A DNA stretch of 64,000 nucleotides from Larus michahellis. Its lineage: Eukaryota; Chordata; Aves; Charadriiformes; Laridae. How positions within the stretch are numbered: the first letter of the stretch is position 1; every line of letters starts with the position of its first letter. The DNA lies in assembly GCF_964199755.1 (NCBI RefSeq), contig NC_133911.1:3375001-3439000 (forward strand), in the 5' to 3' direction. Under the pieces are notes generated by a model, which ran no database searches, had not been told where the DNA came from, and was given only the letters and a program-made list of their open reading frames with translations. The translations under genes and the position numbers were made by a program. Positions 33,201 through 46,600 of this stretch are shown here, piece by piece.

Positions 33201-36200
33201 TTTCTGCTTATGGTTTTGGTTTTGCAGGATCCTTGCTATCTTTGTCATGGTACCTGTCAATTAGCACTCTTTATTCCCCAGCTGTAGCATTCCCTACTAC
33301 TTTTCAGTTCTAGGAATTATCCTTGCACTGCTCATGGGTAGATATTTCCTCCTTTCCTTTGATCGTGGATCCTGTATTTAAAGAACATCTAAAGAAGTTG
33401 TTGTAATAAGCATAGCGTGTTGACAAATCCTGTATATAAGGCCTTGTACTGTAATTTGTATCTTTGTGTCAACAGAGCATTAATCCTGTCATTCCTTTTT
33501 AATACATTGCATATATTTATAGCTGTGAAAATGGGGCAGAAGTGGCCATTTCCACTCCTCCTTCCCAGGGATAATGGTTCTCAAAATTGTGATAAAAGAA
33601 TGGAGAGTACCTCTTGGCGTCAGACCTTCTTCCTGATCTGCTACTTGCTCAGATTCTCCAGGCTGGTGGTCTTCAATTCAGATTTATTGGGAGGTCTTTC
33701 AGTGCAGCCATGGAAAACAAAAATGTTAAAATGGAAGAGATTGGGCAGAGGAAACTTCCCTGGCTTGCCCATTATTGTTTCCGTCCACCTGAGTCACCAG
33801 CATTTGAAATATCTATTTCATATTCCCATATATTTCATATCTGAAATAGGGGTGACTCTGGAAACGTGGCGGCCTTTGTTCTCCCTGCTTGTCTTGCCTG
33901 TGATGAGGATGGCAGGTGCAGAGCTCCAGGAAGCAAACCCACTTGTGTTGGTGCTGGAAAGTTCCTTTGGGTGGATGAAATTGTTTTCTTTGGACAGGAT
34001 TTGTGGTCAGGGTAGGCAGCTGTATATGCCGCAGTGGGCAGCCAAGGGACGCTGCTTGTTTTGAGAATCAATACCCAAAATACCTGTGGGGGTGAGGAAG
34101 GAGAAAGGCTAGGGAGCATTGCTCAGGCCAGCCTCCGTGGACAATCTAGTTAAAAATTCAGCTCCTCACTGGGCAAAGTGTTGACACAGCTGCTCTTGCA
34201 GCATCTCTTTGGACTAGCAAAGCTTTAGGATAGATGGGGCTGATAAGAGACTGTGCAGAATTAAAGAGTGAGAAGGCAAACATCTGTGATATAGCCTCCT
34301 GTGTCCCTTTTCTCCTCTCATTGTGAGCCCCAGAGAAGCTGTTGCTCTTTCCTTCCAGTGGGTGCTTTTCTTTAGGAGACTTCAGTGGGTTCAGCCTGAA
34401 CTTGGCTTCTTTCAGTCAGGAAATAGCCAATTCATGAGAGCAGCAACCACAGCAATCTGCATCCATCCCAGAAGTCATGCAAGAAACAGCCAGTAACCTC
34501 TGCAGTGCCAAAGCTAGGAGGCAGGTAGAAAAGCAACCTGGAATTGCAGCTTGGAAGGTTCTGCCTCTGGTTGAGAAACCAAAGGGAGGAAAGGGTGCTG
34601 TATTTGCTGTCTGCGCAATGGGAACGGCTTCTTGCCTCCCAGCCAAACGTTTTCCAGACTCTGCTCTGATGGTGCAGCTGAACAAAAGGCTGTCAGATTT
34701 GAGCCTTTCGTCTGGCTCCCTGGCCTGATGGGAGACAACAGGAAAGGCTCCTTCTTCCACTAGCCTTCTGTCTCAGCAACAGCCCGGAACCTCAGCTGCT
34801 GTAGATCAGCATTGTCTTTGTTGTTGATGTCTGAGAATCAGCAGGTTCTCAGTTTAGGGATGTGTCTTAGTAGGAGCCTTTGCTGCACGCAGGTGGTTAC
34901 GGAATTGGGCTACTGCAAGTATCTGAGGCTTGCAAAGACAAGCCTATGTTTTTGCATTAGGGTTACGGTTGGACTGGACGTGTGAACATACAGGCTATTG
35001 GCGTCGCTCAGCTGCTCAGTGTGGGAACTCGGACTGTGAGTGACTGTGTATCTAATTACCCACAAACTTCCTCGCTTAATATAAATGACAGAGTTGAAGT
35101 TTGCAGTGAAATTTTGTGGGGTTCTTACCTGAAGATTATTGTAGAACTTTTCACTAGAAACAAACCAGCAGTTATCTGGATCTGTTTTGGACAGGGTGAA
35201 GACCTGCTGGAGTTAACAGTAGGCTTTTTTCATGGTCAAATTATTTAATAATAATAGCTCTCGTTTCCTGGAATTTCTTTGGAAGTGTCTGGTTCTGTCT
35301 GCTGCTGGAGATGGGATCCTGGACTAGCTGAAGTTCTGATCTGATTTAGTCTGCATGTTTCCAAAGTTTCCCTTGTTGCAGAGTATAATTATTTAGATGT
35401 TTGTTTAGGTTTTTGTTATAATGCCCTCTTTCCTGAAACACAGCACCCTCTGGGTAGAGGAGATCTGTCTTCCGGTATACTAGATGATACAGAAAAATGT
35501 CAGAAGGAAAAATTCAAGTGGGGCAATTAAGTTTATCTCATGGAATGCCATGGGAAGGCTTGTATTTTTAAGCCCCTATGAGAGTCCCACATATATTTAG
35601 CTCTGTTCTACAGATGGACATTTAAGAATGATAAGTTTCAATTGCCTTTCCTCAATATTTTCTACTTGATGATTAATTTGGTTGTATTGTTAAATCCACT
35701 AAACACTGTTAAACATAAACAACAATAATCTAATAACAGAATACAAGCAAACAGAAAGCTTTACCATGTTTTATTTTTTAACACATACTAGCAGCAGCGA
35801 CACTATTTCCTGACTTCATACTCATGTAATTTTTCTGCAAGTCTTGTATTAAGAGACTCTTGGCTAATTCAGTCACCTACACGGATTAGGTTGTTAGCCC
35901 TACACAAGGCCAGATTCAGATGGAGCCATATTCCAAGTCTAAAGCAACATTTATGCCTTTCATACCCATATCCGAAGGTGCTTTATGGAACAGGTTGTTG
36001 AATACTCTGACTCAGTGTCTTTTACCATCTTGTCTTGCTTGAAAGTAAAATAGATTTTTCCACTGGAAATGAATGACTTTTTTCAGAGCTCAGACTTGGA
36101 CTGATGGGGAAGAAAAATGTCTTAACACCTACAGAGTCAGCAGAGGAGACAAACTTAAACCAGTTTAGGAGCTTTTCTAAATGGTTCAGCCAGCAGCCGA

Positions 36201-37528
36201 TTAAGCTGTTCCCACTCCTTGTGAAGGTGCCTGCCCTCTTCAGGTTAGGCTGGTAGAGTTTCAACAGTTTAAACAGTGGCACGAGGGCATGATTTCATTC
36301 CACCCTTGGTTAGTCCTGCCATTTTAAGGAGTCTGTCCCCTCTGCACGTCTGGCAGCATCTAAAGAAGTAATCCCCTAAACTGAAAAAATGATGACTGTC
36401 TCTGGTCTGCAGATGCAAACTAAGGCGATCTGAACTTTAACTGGTCTGTGAGTGTATGCACATAAAGGGTGTACGTAGGTTTTCTTTTGTGAGGCGGTGT
36501 TTGGAGTTTAAGAATTTACTGCTTCTTTCTCTGCTGTTTGTCATCGATTGTTTTCAGCGACTGACTGCATTAATCATTGTGGGACACAGTGAAGTGGGTT
36601 GTATAAACACAGTTAAATACATCAGTACTGGCTTTAGGAACTGGTTGATGTAATTTAACATGCTGTCAGGGCTGGTATTGTGAGTACACACAGGAGAAGA
36701 GCAGCAGTGTATCAGGTCTTTGGTGGTTAAGGTGACTGCAACGTGTATGCTGTTCGTCTCTGCCAGTCAAGCAACGACTGTAGCATAGTTCAGTTCTTGT
36801 AGGAAGGGCTGAAAGAAGTTCTAGATCTGACCCAGCTTTCTGTGTTCTGCCTTCTGTGATGGGGAAACCCGTTCCCCGTGTTGTGGTATTGTGGGGCTTT
36901 TAGACGTGTTGCACTCTAGGCTCTCTTGCCTGCACTGCCCTAAGCTCCCACGAATTCAGTCTTTGTCATTATTATCCTTTTGCTAAGATAGCTGCTGTTA
37001 AGTCCTTGCTTACAAATCACAGGACAGAGTAAATATTGTTTTCTAGGTTGTCTTCTGAGACTTGAGCATGAAGTAAAACCATATGAGGAGACAAAGATCA
37101 AAAAACCACTGAAGGCAACAGAATAAATCCAGTCTCAAGCAGACAGCTGGACGAGTGTCAAACAAAGGAAGGAACAGCTGGATCAAGTAAAGCACAAGGA
37201 AAATTAGTTCCATCCCTAAGGGGAGGGAGAAAAATTGTTTCACGAGCCCAGAGCTGCGTGGAACCAAGTTTACCCGATAAAACTTTTACATCAAAGTCAG
37301 GGGCAGATCAGAAGGTCCCAGAGGGAGGGGAAAGAGAAGAGTGGGTGTTTGTAGTAGCCGTGCAGAAAGCGTTAGGGAAAGAAAGGAGGTGGAGTGTGAG
37401 TGTAGGGGGAGAGAAGAGTGGGGAGGTGGGGAATTAGAAGTTGTAGGTGGAGTAAATCTGCAGAATATGAGCTGCTGTCCACAGCTTTCTGGATGTAAAT
37501 TGATGAGGTCATAGTGTTTTCCAGTTAC

Positions 37529-37545
37529 AAAAAAAAAAAAAAAAA
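37529..37545. repeat. Poly(A) tract
   Basis: A run of 17 A residues about 80 bp before the MXRA8 ATG, probably within its promoter or 5' UTR. No flanking SINE was recognised. Confidence 0.8.
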
Positions 37546-37623
37546 CCACACCAAACCAAAGTTTAAAAAAAAAGTCTTCAACTTGTTTTTCAAGAGAGAC
37601 GAAAACACGGAGAAGCTGAAGAA

Positions 37624-37672
37624 ATGGAGCAACTAGCAAAACTCCTTCTGTGGCAGATTTTGCTTCAGCAAA
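37624..37672 (+). CDS. MXRA8: MXRA8 exon 1 (signal peptide start)
   Basis: Codes [16 protein letters not shown] plus one base. The donor is AAA|GTAAGC. Kozak context is good (G at -3, G at +4). The LLLW core matches the mammalian N-terminus. The first exon lies outside any CpG island. Confidence 0.88.
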
Positions 37673-40600
37673 GTAAGCTCCTAGCTGATCGGCATGATGT
37701 TACTTGTTTTTATTTCAGCTGCAGAGGACGGGGCTGGAGGTTAGCTAGAACATTTTGAACTGTTATCTTTGTAAGATTTTGTTCCGATTCCTAAGTTAGC
37801 TGTGTTTTCATCTGTGAGGGGAGGGTGTCATGGATTTCTCATGCTTTTTGGAGAGGAAAGGAGAGAGAATGGAGAAATGTTTTGAGGTTGTTTGAGCAGT
37901 ATTCCATTCAGCATGTTTGTGCAATCTGTTTTGTCTTATCAGTTGCCTTGATCAGCAAATTCAAAACCAGTAAGTTTGAATTGAGTACAGTAAAGCTTAT
38001 AGAGTTAGATTTACATGATCCAAGGTTATTTTATATTTTTGAAGAGGCAGAAACAGCTGGTACGTGTGTATGCATGTGTTCAGGATGGAGGAAAAAATTA
38101 AAGTGGTGGTGAAGTGTTTTTTTCTGTAAGCATAAAGACAGAGACATAGGAATTCACTTGTGAGTAAGGTGCAAGAAAGGAATGAGGACAAGTCTGATGA
38201 GCTTACAATAACAGAATGGCTTGTACCTTTTCCTTAATCACAGTTTTCTGTAAGAGCTGAAAGCAGATTCAGGGTCCTGGGAACCTGAGCCCACGCTAAA
38301 CTTAGAAAGCCCAGTAAGGCTTGGATGGCAGGGGAAGATGTGAAGATTAATTGCAAAACCCCAGCAAATCCACACTTGCAACACTTTGGGCTCTGAGAAA
38401 GGCACCTGTGAGCAAAGGACCAATTACAGTTCTAAGACCAGTAGGGAGAGACTTCATTTAGGGTGCTGACGATAGGAAGTGAGGAGCACAAGCTTTTTGG
38501 GGACTGGTGACCCCCCTGCTCTTCACAGCCCTGTTAATGAAAGGCTGTGGCTGGTCACCTCAGCCTCTCAAAACTCCTCAGTACGTAGATGGAGTGAGCT
38601 GAAGAGTTCTTAGTTTGGTCCCTAATTAATCTAGTTTCCATGTCACCACATCATTCCCAGTTTTGCAATACCTCAAGGCGAGGTTTGGGAATCAGCAACG
38701 TACGGGAACAGTCATAGGGACAGAAGGGTTAAAGTGGCTCAGAAAACTAGTCTGTGGGGGTGGCTTAAGCCTGGAGAAGCCACATATTGTATTTCAGAAG
38801 CACCAACCAGTCCAGCTACTCCCCAGTGTGGTTTAACATGTTGGCAGAGCTTGGGGAGCACCCAGGGCAGGAATAGCAGGTTGGGTTGCTATGGAGCAGT
38901 CAGGGGAACTGTGTAGAGGCAACAGTGTCCCACCTAAGGATGGATGATCTCTGACAGACTTTTTTCAGGTTTATTTTGGAGAGATAACTGTCTGTATGCC
39001 AGGCAGTCCTGATGTTTGAGTCCTGCTACGCCCGCACAAGTCAGGTTATAGCACGATGAGTGAAGATGGGAAGGGGAGAAGGGAGGAAATCTGTGCTGTT
39101 CTGTATTTGCAGAGATGATCCCTTCTGGAGAGGAACCACACCCTCAAGTGTTAATGTCTTGCAGGGAGGAACGGCGCTGTGTTTGGAATGGCTCTACAAA
39201 CTATTCTGTGGGCCCGCAGCCAATGTGAAGTACACAAAGCAGAGAAGGGTTTATAAAGCTGTGCTAATATCCAAACTGTCTGTGAGAAAGTCAGGGCAAA
39301 TCTGTGAGGGATCCTGGTTGTGCAGTGGCCAAGATGGCGATTGGTTTTCTTGTACAGACAGAAGGCTTTTTCCTTTCTGCCGAAGCAGCACATTCTTGCT
39401 TTTTGCCAATTCACGGGCATGTTCCTACCTGCAGTGAGGTGTTGGAATTTTTGGAAGTAGATGGGTGGTTAAGGGCTCTCCAGTCCCGATGTCCTTTTTG
39501 AGAGCAAAAGACTGCTGTTGAGAAAGTCGTCCCAGGAAGCCTTTAAAAATAAACAAACATAGAGACTTAGATAAAAGCCCAGTTCAAAGCCTGGCTTGAC
39601 TGTCAGTTGGCTTTTTAAGGGAAAGCCTTTTTTACTGAAAAGCTTAGTCTTGCAGTCCTAGGCCAGTAGGGGCGGGTGGTGAATGGAAGACGTCTAGGTG
39701 GAACTGTATTGCTCACTAGCTCCCTCCTTTGCCTCTTTGAGATGGGTCCAGATGTTATTCCTGGTCAGTGGATTTAAAAAAATGGCTACCAGAAGAAAGC
39801 TGAGCTCATTTTGTGTAGCTGTCACCTTGACGTTTCTGCATCATAAAGCATTATGGCCTCTTAGACGCTGGGTCAGCTCCCTGAAGAGCCACTGCCATTC
39901 TCTAAAAGTATTTGGAAGCAGCTTCATAGCACAGGCTGCTGTTTTTGCAATAATTGGGTAATGGCTCTACAGAGACCATTAAATCCACTGCACAGACAAT
40001 GGGATTTATGGGAGAAATAAGGAATCTGACACATACAGTTTTTTGTGAAGATCATGTCCTTTCTCTAGGGCTAGACCATCCCTCGGTGCTCCTAATGTAA
40101 AGGTGACGTCGCTACATTTTTCTAAAGAAAAAAGAGGCTGAGACAGACCAGGAGATGCTGGAGAAAGTGTGCAAAGGAATAATGAGCTGAGCTTACTCAG
40201 GCAAGCGAAGCGTCAACCTCACAGACTGTTGTTTCAACCCATGTGCCTGGTGGGTTATGACACTCATTTCTCCAGTGACTTCTTAGTTTGTTTTCGTTCC
40301 TGCCCACCACTACTGTCTGGACTTCAGTGATGCTTATTGCATTGTAAGGCGCTCTTCCAGGCAGCTTATCCTTGCTCTGCTGACATCAAGGGCCAGGCTC
40401 TTCCTGAGCTCAGCAGGAGCACTGCAGGTAGAGCTAGTGTCATGTCCTGTGGAGCATATATGCTGCTTGGCTACTACTTATGGTGTTTGCAGTTCCCTTT
40501 TCTGCTCTGGTAGTCTTTCATCCTCTAGTGTGAGACAGGAACTTAGTGGTTTCTTGAGCACATGATCTACCTGTGAAGCAGACCCTCTGCCAGCAGCTAT

Positions 40601-43600
40601 CTCCAGGAGGAGACAAGTGGTGGTATTGTTCAGGCAAGACTCAAGGGACAGTTTTCTGTTTGAACTGCTCCAAGGACACTGCCTAGAGAGCTTCTGTAAG
40701 ATGTCTTTCAGAGTCTGAGGCTTTTACTTCCAGTTTGCCTGCAATTTTTGTGGCTTAATTCTTTACTTGAAAAGTGGATGGGATTCAAGAAGTAAGAGCT
40801 GGCTCTGCCTTTTACAAGGGATTAGGAAATGGTTTTGCAGGCTGCTTTCCTCTTCCTATATTGTGGGACCAGCAGACTACCTCTAGGATCCTGCTGAGAG
40901 GCATGCTGACTCTGCACAGAACATGTTGGGGGACAGCATATAAATGTCTTTTTGTTGGTTTTTTTTGTGGTACATCACATAGAGAGAGGCAAAAGTGATT
41001 ATCCATCACATGAAATTTGAAATTTTAAAATGAAAGCCACAGTGAGTTCTGTGTTGACAGCTATTGAGGTATTTGGTTGTTTTGAAGCTCCAGGTCCTGG
41101 AGTCCTGTGATCACAAAAGTGTGACCTTTCACTTGGTGCATAAATACTCCTTGATTTTTACACTTGCAGATTGTGAAGTGTGACTCACCAAAATAACTGC
41201 TTCCAGTCTACCCCAATCCTGTAGTTCATAAGCTGTCAACTCTGCTGGGTTATGGATATATCTCTGCCTTTGTTCCGTAGCTGCCGTGTTACACAAACAA
41301 TAACTTTAAAAAGCATGGCTGGGGGATATGTCTTGTTTGCTGTGCTTGTCTCACATAGCAGAGCTAGGTCTTAGAGCAGAGGGAAGAGACTGAAAAGAGA
41401 AAAAGGCTCATTCCTTCTTTAACTGCTGCTCTATGTCCAGGTTATTGAAGGTCAGTTGTTTTAAATTCCATTTTCTCCAGGCATACAAGAGATCAGAGAC
41501 ATTCCAGATTCCTTAGATTTCTAAGTGATCTCATTTACAGGCATCTCAAGTAAGTTTGAATCTTATCCATGACCTGATGTATGTGTGCAGATTTCCAGCA
41601 TTGCTGGAGAATCAGAACAATCAGTTCTTCCTTCTTTGTCTTGTGCAGTTCCCACGTCTCCTGTAAAGACTTGTGCTTTCTTTCTCTTCTAGAACTTTGC
41701 TTGTTGGCTGCTATGCTGCTCTCTTTTTGATATTTCCACCTACCATGTTGTCTGAGACTATGAATGATGCCCTGCCTGGCGTCGGACCCAAAGCTTCTGT
41801 CCAGAATCTGTGTGTGTACACAGACCACCAGTGAAAATCCCTTTCTCTTCGACGTCTTGTCTCTGTGCTGAACTCCAACACACTATTCAACTGTGTCTTC
41901 ATCTTGTATGGGTTTTGTTCTAGTGTATAATGTCATTGTAACCCTGAGCTGTTCAGCTTTGCGTGGCAACGCTCAGCAGGTCAAAATAGTAGTGTGGTAA
42001 AAAGCAGGCAAGGCATCAACAGACTCTTCCCTTGTCCCAGCAGGAAGCAACATCTGCTCAGTGAGGGGCAGACCTAGAAAGACCCTGCAGTGTAGCTGCC
42101 AAGTAAGCGAGAGTGCTCCTGCCCTGCTTCTTAGCTGCTACCAGAAGCTTTAACAGTGGAGGGAAACAGAAGCTGTCAAAAGCTTCAAGGCATAAGGTTT
42201 TCTTACCTAAAAGCTGTTACATTACAGACAACTTCACTGCTTGCTTGTTTTACAGAGAGCTGTGTTTGGAAGCGTGCTGGAGAAATGCCTGTAGCTGGCT
42301 GACAGGGCTGCAGCAGCCAAGGCCCCTGTGGGTGGGAGAGAGGGACCTGGGTGGTCCTTACCATGCCAGTAGGGCCAGCTAAAAAGATAGAAAACTTGGG
42401 GTTAGTGCTGTTGTTGGTTTAGGGCTGCGACAGGCTGTTGAGCGGAGCATATTGGAAGGCTTAGATGGATACTTCTGTAATTTGCTAGATTTACGATGCT
42501 GCATTTAGGTTCAATGTTTTTTACATTAACTTGCAAGAGGAAAGGAGAAAAGTGAATGCATTCCTCTTTCTGAGCCAGGAGAGGATGTTTCTGTAGCACC
42601 AAATCAATTTGCTGTTAATGAGCAGTAATGCAAGACTCTGGAAGTGCTGGCTGTGCAGGCAGCCGGCCCATAGACACCACTCCCCAGCACGCAAGCAGCC
42701 GTTCATGTTGTGATACTGCAGTGTTCCCTCGCCACAGAGCAAACTACAGCGGTTCAGACACGTGGGCGTTGCTTTGTCACACTGATACGAATGGATGCTG
42801 GTTGTCCTGTCACGAGTGAGACTGATCTCTCCTGGAGAAGGATGATTTGGTGATGTAAAAGGGCTTTGTATCATTCTTCTGTTGTCCTAAGATAAATCAA
42901 AGTCCTGGCTTCCAGAAGCAGAGGCTGGCAGGTTATTGTATTTTACCATCAAGCATTTGCATTAGGAGAGACCATCACGTGATGGAATTATAATGTCTTG
43001 TGTATGATGTCTCTTTCTTACATCCAGAGCAGTACAAACTTTGTGCAAGATTTATTTTTTTTTTTTTTTGTGATGCTGAGATTATAGATGTAGAAAAAAT
43101 AACTTATATTTGGAGTGTCTTTGAACTGGCAGTTCAACAGATGGTGCTGCTCATTTTTGTTTTCTGGTATCATTGCCCAGTGTTTTGTGATAGGAAGAGG
43201 AAAAGAAACAGAGTTTATTCTGAGCCCATGCACTGGGGGTGTGGTTAAAATAGCCCCAGTCTGGAGTTAATTTATTCTCTTTTGAAATGCATAAATTCCA
43301 GGGCTGAAAAAAAAAAATACAGCCTTTGTCTGGAGGACATTGTGCCTATGACATTAGCAGGACAAAACATCTAATGATCTTTCTGGAAGCCACTTGGGCT
43401 TGACTGGTTAGAGAGATGAATGATGTCATTGTGTTGGGAATCTGAATCGTCCTCTCAAAGCATGATGCCAGGAGACCTCCTAGACCCCTCCTACACAAAA
43501 AACAGGAGGGACTGGACCAGAGAAATACAGGAACAAAGGCACTAGTTCATTTCTTGCAAAGTTCTTTGGGCATAGATCTGAGTCACACGAGTTGGAGAGA

Positions 43601-46600
43601 GTTGTGGTTGCATCCAGAACATTGCAGTGTTAACTGTGCAGCCCAGGAATGCAAGCGGGAGAGACTGGGATCATGGTCTCAAAGCGGGGATGTGTTTGCC
43701 CAGCAGAGTGCTGACAACAGTGTGTGTGAGGAGTGTGAAGTGAAACAGCCAAATCATATCACTCCTCATTTGTCAGGTAGACTCAGCATCCTGCGGAGTT
43801 ACAGAATTCCCTCAAGGCATTAATCCCACCATCAATTTTATCAGAGTGTGATTTGGAGTCTTAGTGATGAAAGTTATCTTTTGGCTCTCAATCTAGTGCA
43901 TCAGCAGTGCGGGTCCGCTTCCCTCTGCTTGGGCAGCTCTGACCCCCAGCAAATGAGCCAAGGTCAGCTGTGTCTCCAAGTCTGCTCAGGCCTTTTCCGT
44001 CACAGAGAACGTTGACTGAGATGTGGGTGTCTGCTGGGAGAGGAGATGGAAATGAAACGGTCGCGTTCTTTTCACAGTGGTCGAACAGAAGGTCCCTTCC
44101 AACTTAAACTATTCTATGAACTGTTCTTGCCCTACTGTTTCTGCTGGGGCCTTGTTATGCAGGACCGATGTCAGATCCTAAGATATTATGGGTCCCTCCC
44201 TTCCCCATGCTTGCTCCTGCCTCCTTGGGTTCTTGTTTTTATCTTACACAACATTTTTCAATAGTCTCCTCTTGAGCAGAAGAGGCCTTTCAGACAGTTT
44301 TTGTGCGTGACGCATTGACAGATACCTTTAGTGTAACGTTTGAATAGCTCGGTGGAAAAAACCTCTGTGGCTGGTATGCACTAAAGACATGAGCTGTATG
44401 AAATTCAGTTGCAGGCTAAGCATATCCCACATGGCTCTTAAGCTTAAGTTTGTTGGTTAGGCACTGTCTTTTGCTGTAAGTGTACAACGTCTGCTGCAGC
44501 ATGGACCAACCAAGGTCTGAGCCTCCGGGCTTAGCCACAATACACATGTTAAATAAGTATATTAACAGAGAAGGGAGGAATAGATGGAATAATAAGAGAG
44601 GAGGTGGCTGCTGACTATGAGTGTATTTGTAGTTTTTTCTTCCTTTAGTTGTCAGTAACATTTTTTTTTTCTGCTTTGACAGGTTCTGTTTGTTTATATT
44701 CAGGTAAGTGACAACTTTGTAATCTACCTGTTTTTGTGATCGTGAGTAGAAATGAGACATACCCTGATTCCATGCAATGGGGGTTTTATCGCTAACTTCT
44801 GTAGGCATGAACCATGCATCCCGTGAACTAGTGTCTTTAAACTTTGGTTAAACTGGGGGCTAGGATTAGGAAGGGTTGGTAGGATGGGTCAAATCTACAA
44901 TCCTGATAACAGACATCATAGACATTGCTTTACTGAATGAAATAAGTGTTTTTACGTGTCTTTCTGTTGTATTTCTCCGTGAGAGAGTTCTACGTTGGTC
45001 TTCAAAGTTACTTTCTTTTTGGGTGGAAGGTGTGCAGAGATTCTAGGAAAGGTCTAAGTCCCACTCTAATGTCTTCTTCACATGCCGTTAATCTGGTAAC
45101 TCTGATTTTTGTTCTTCGCTCCTGGCTCTCAGTACCAGCTGATGCCTCAAACCCGGACAGCGTTGTAGTGTCGGTGTTAAATATCAGCGCTACCTTGGGG
45201 TCACAGGCTGTCCTCCCCTGCAAGAGTTACCGCATGGTGTGGACCCAGGATCGTCTGAACGACCGCCAGCGTGTAGTCCACTGGGATGTGTACAGCAAGT
45301 ACTATGGAGATAACAAGATGGAGAGGCTGTGTGACATGTATTCAGCTGGAGATCAGCGTGTATACAGCTCCTACAACAAAGGGAGGATATTCATGCCCAA
45401 GAATGCATTTACAGATGGCAACTTCTCCTTGGTGATCAAAGGTACTAAACAGCATCTTATCTCCCTGTGCTATGTGCAGAATGGAGGATTCGTGACTAAA
45501 TTAACTTTGTGGTTTTCAGTGAAAATGGCTATTTTACAGAGCATTTTCTATAAATACATAGATGAATATCAGTCTAATGAGGTTCTCTGAAGCACTGGCA
45601 ATAGTGTTTTATTTCCCTTTGAAACAGTCCCATTTTAAAAGAGAATTGGTAACAACTCATTGCCCGAAAGTCAGTTGTGCTTCTTGTGGACCTTTGATTA
45701 TATTTCAGTTCCTGAACTATAAACCTAAGATTGTCATTCTTCATATGCCTGCTCTTAGCTAAACTTAAATCGGCTTTCTCTTTCCATCTATTAATACAAA
45801 TACGTTCCACACAAAAGAAAACTGAATAAATTATTATATTAGGTGAGATGATTCTTCTCTGTTTAGCCCACCCTGGTGACAAGGATGGGTTAGAACTAAG
45901 TTATAGAAAGGCCCTCTTGCATCCATACAAGCATTTGGGAAACGGTATAAATGACAAAAGTAATCATTGTCTCAGCATAAAACATTCAACTTCTCTTCTT
46001 TTCCCTGTTGTACTAGATGTTGCAGAGAGTGATGAAGGCACGTATTCTTGTAATCTTCACCATCACTACTGCCACTTATACGAAACTGTGAAAATCCAAC
46101 TAGATATCACCAAGAAAGGTAGGTGTGGCAGAGAGCTTGGTGTTCCTTTCTGCAAGGGACGTGGTCTGGCAACTGGAGTCCGGTGGCCACCAGGACTCCG
46201 TTGAATTCACGGTGGGGCTTGTACACTGATTGACGGTAGGCCTTGCATGCTGTTCTGCTGGTCTGAGAGAAGAGCAGTGTGGATGCAGGGTTTTGCCCAC
46301 GTTTTCTCAGTTGCAGGTTCAGGGCATGGATGCCACAAGAGGTTTGGAAAGTATCAGGAGACAGTGGTGCTCACTATGCTATTTACTATCAGATTCCCTG
46401 AGTTTCAGAAATTTTATTCACTGTGTGTATTTGTGAACCTCTCTGCTTTCTCGGCATGTGAGAAACAATGCATGGAGACCGTTAAGTTAAATGTTTACTC
46501 TAGGCAGTCCAATTATCTAACTGTCCTGTTACTGCTCCAGCAGTAACAACCCTAGTAACGATCCATCATCAGTCAGGTTAGCCACAAAATCTGCCTTGTA

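Larger units (their letters stand above)
19242..37623. other. 18-kb region without a recognised gene
   Basis: Between AURKAIP1 and MXRA8 exon 1 I find no exon that matches a known protein. The contents I can name are a CTCF-like motif (20392), CR1 copies at about 23240-23537 and 28135-28573, a MIR-like remnant at about 30075-30200, AT- and T-rich stretches (for example 23757-23822), and a 215-codon open frame at 33417-34064 of unknown meaning. Regulatory elements or an untranslated 5' exon of MXRA8 may lie here but cannot be seen directly. Confidence 0.55.

Noticed and set aside
33813-33849. Small inverted repeat CTATTTCA ... TGAAATAG
   Set aside because: Eight-bp arms with a 21-bp loop in AT-rich DNA are expected by chance.
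45067-45132. In-frame ATG upstream of MXRA8 exon 3 as an alternative start
   Set aside because: The frame does extend left past the acceptor with a hydrophobic stretch, but the strong acceptor at 45131-45132, the microexon and exon 1 give a better match to the known N-terminus.
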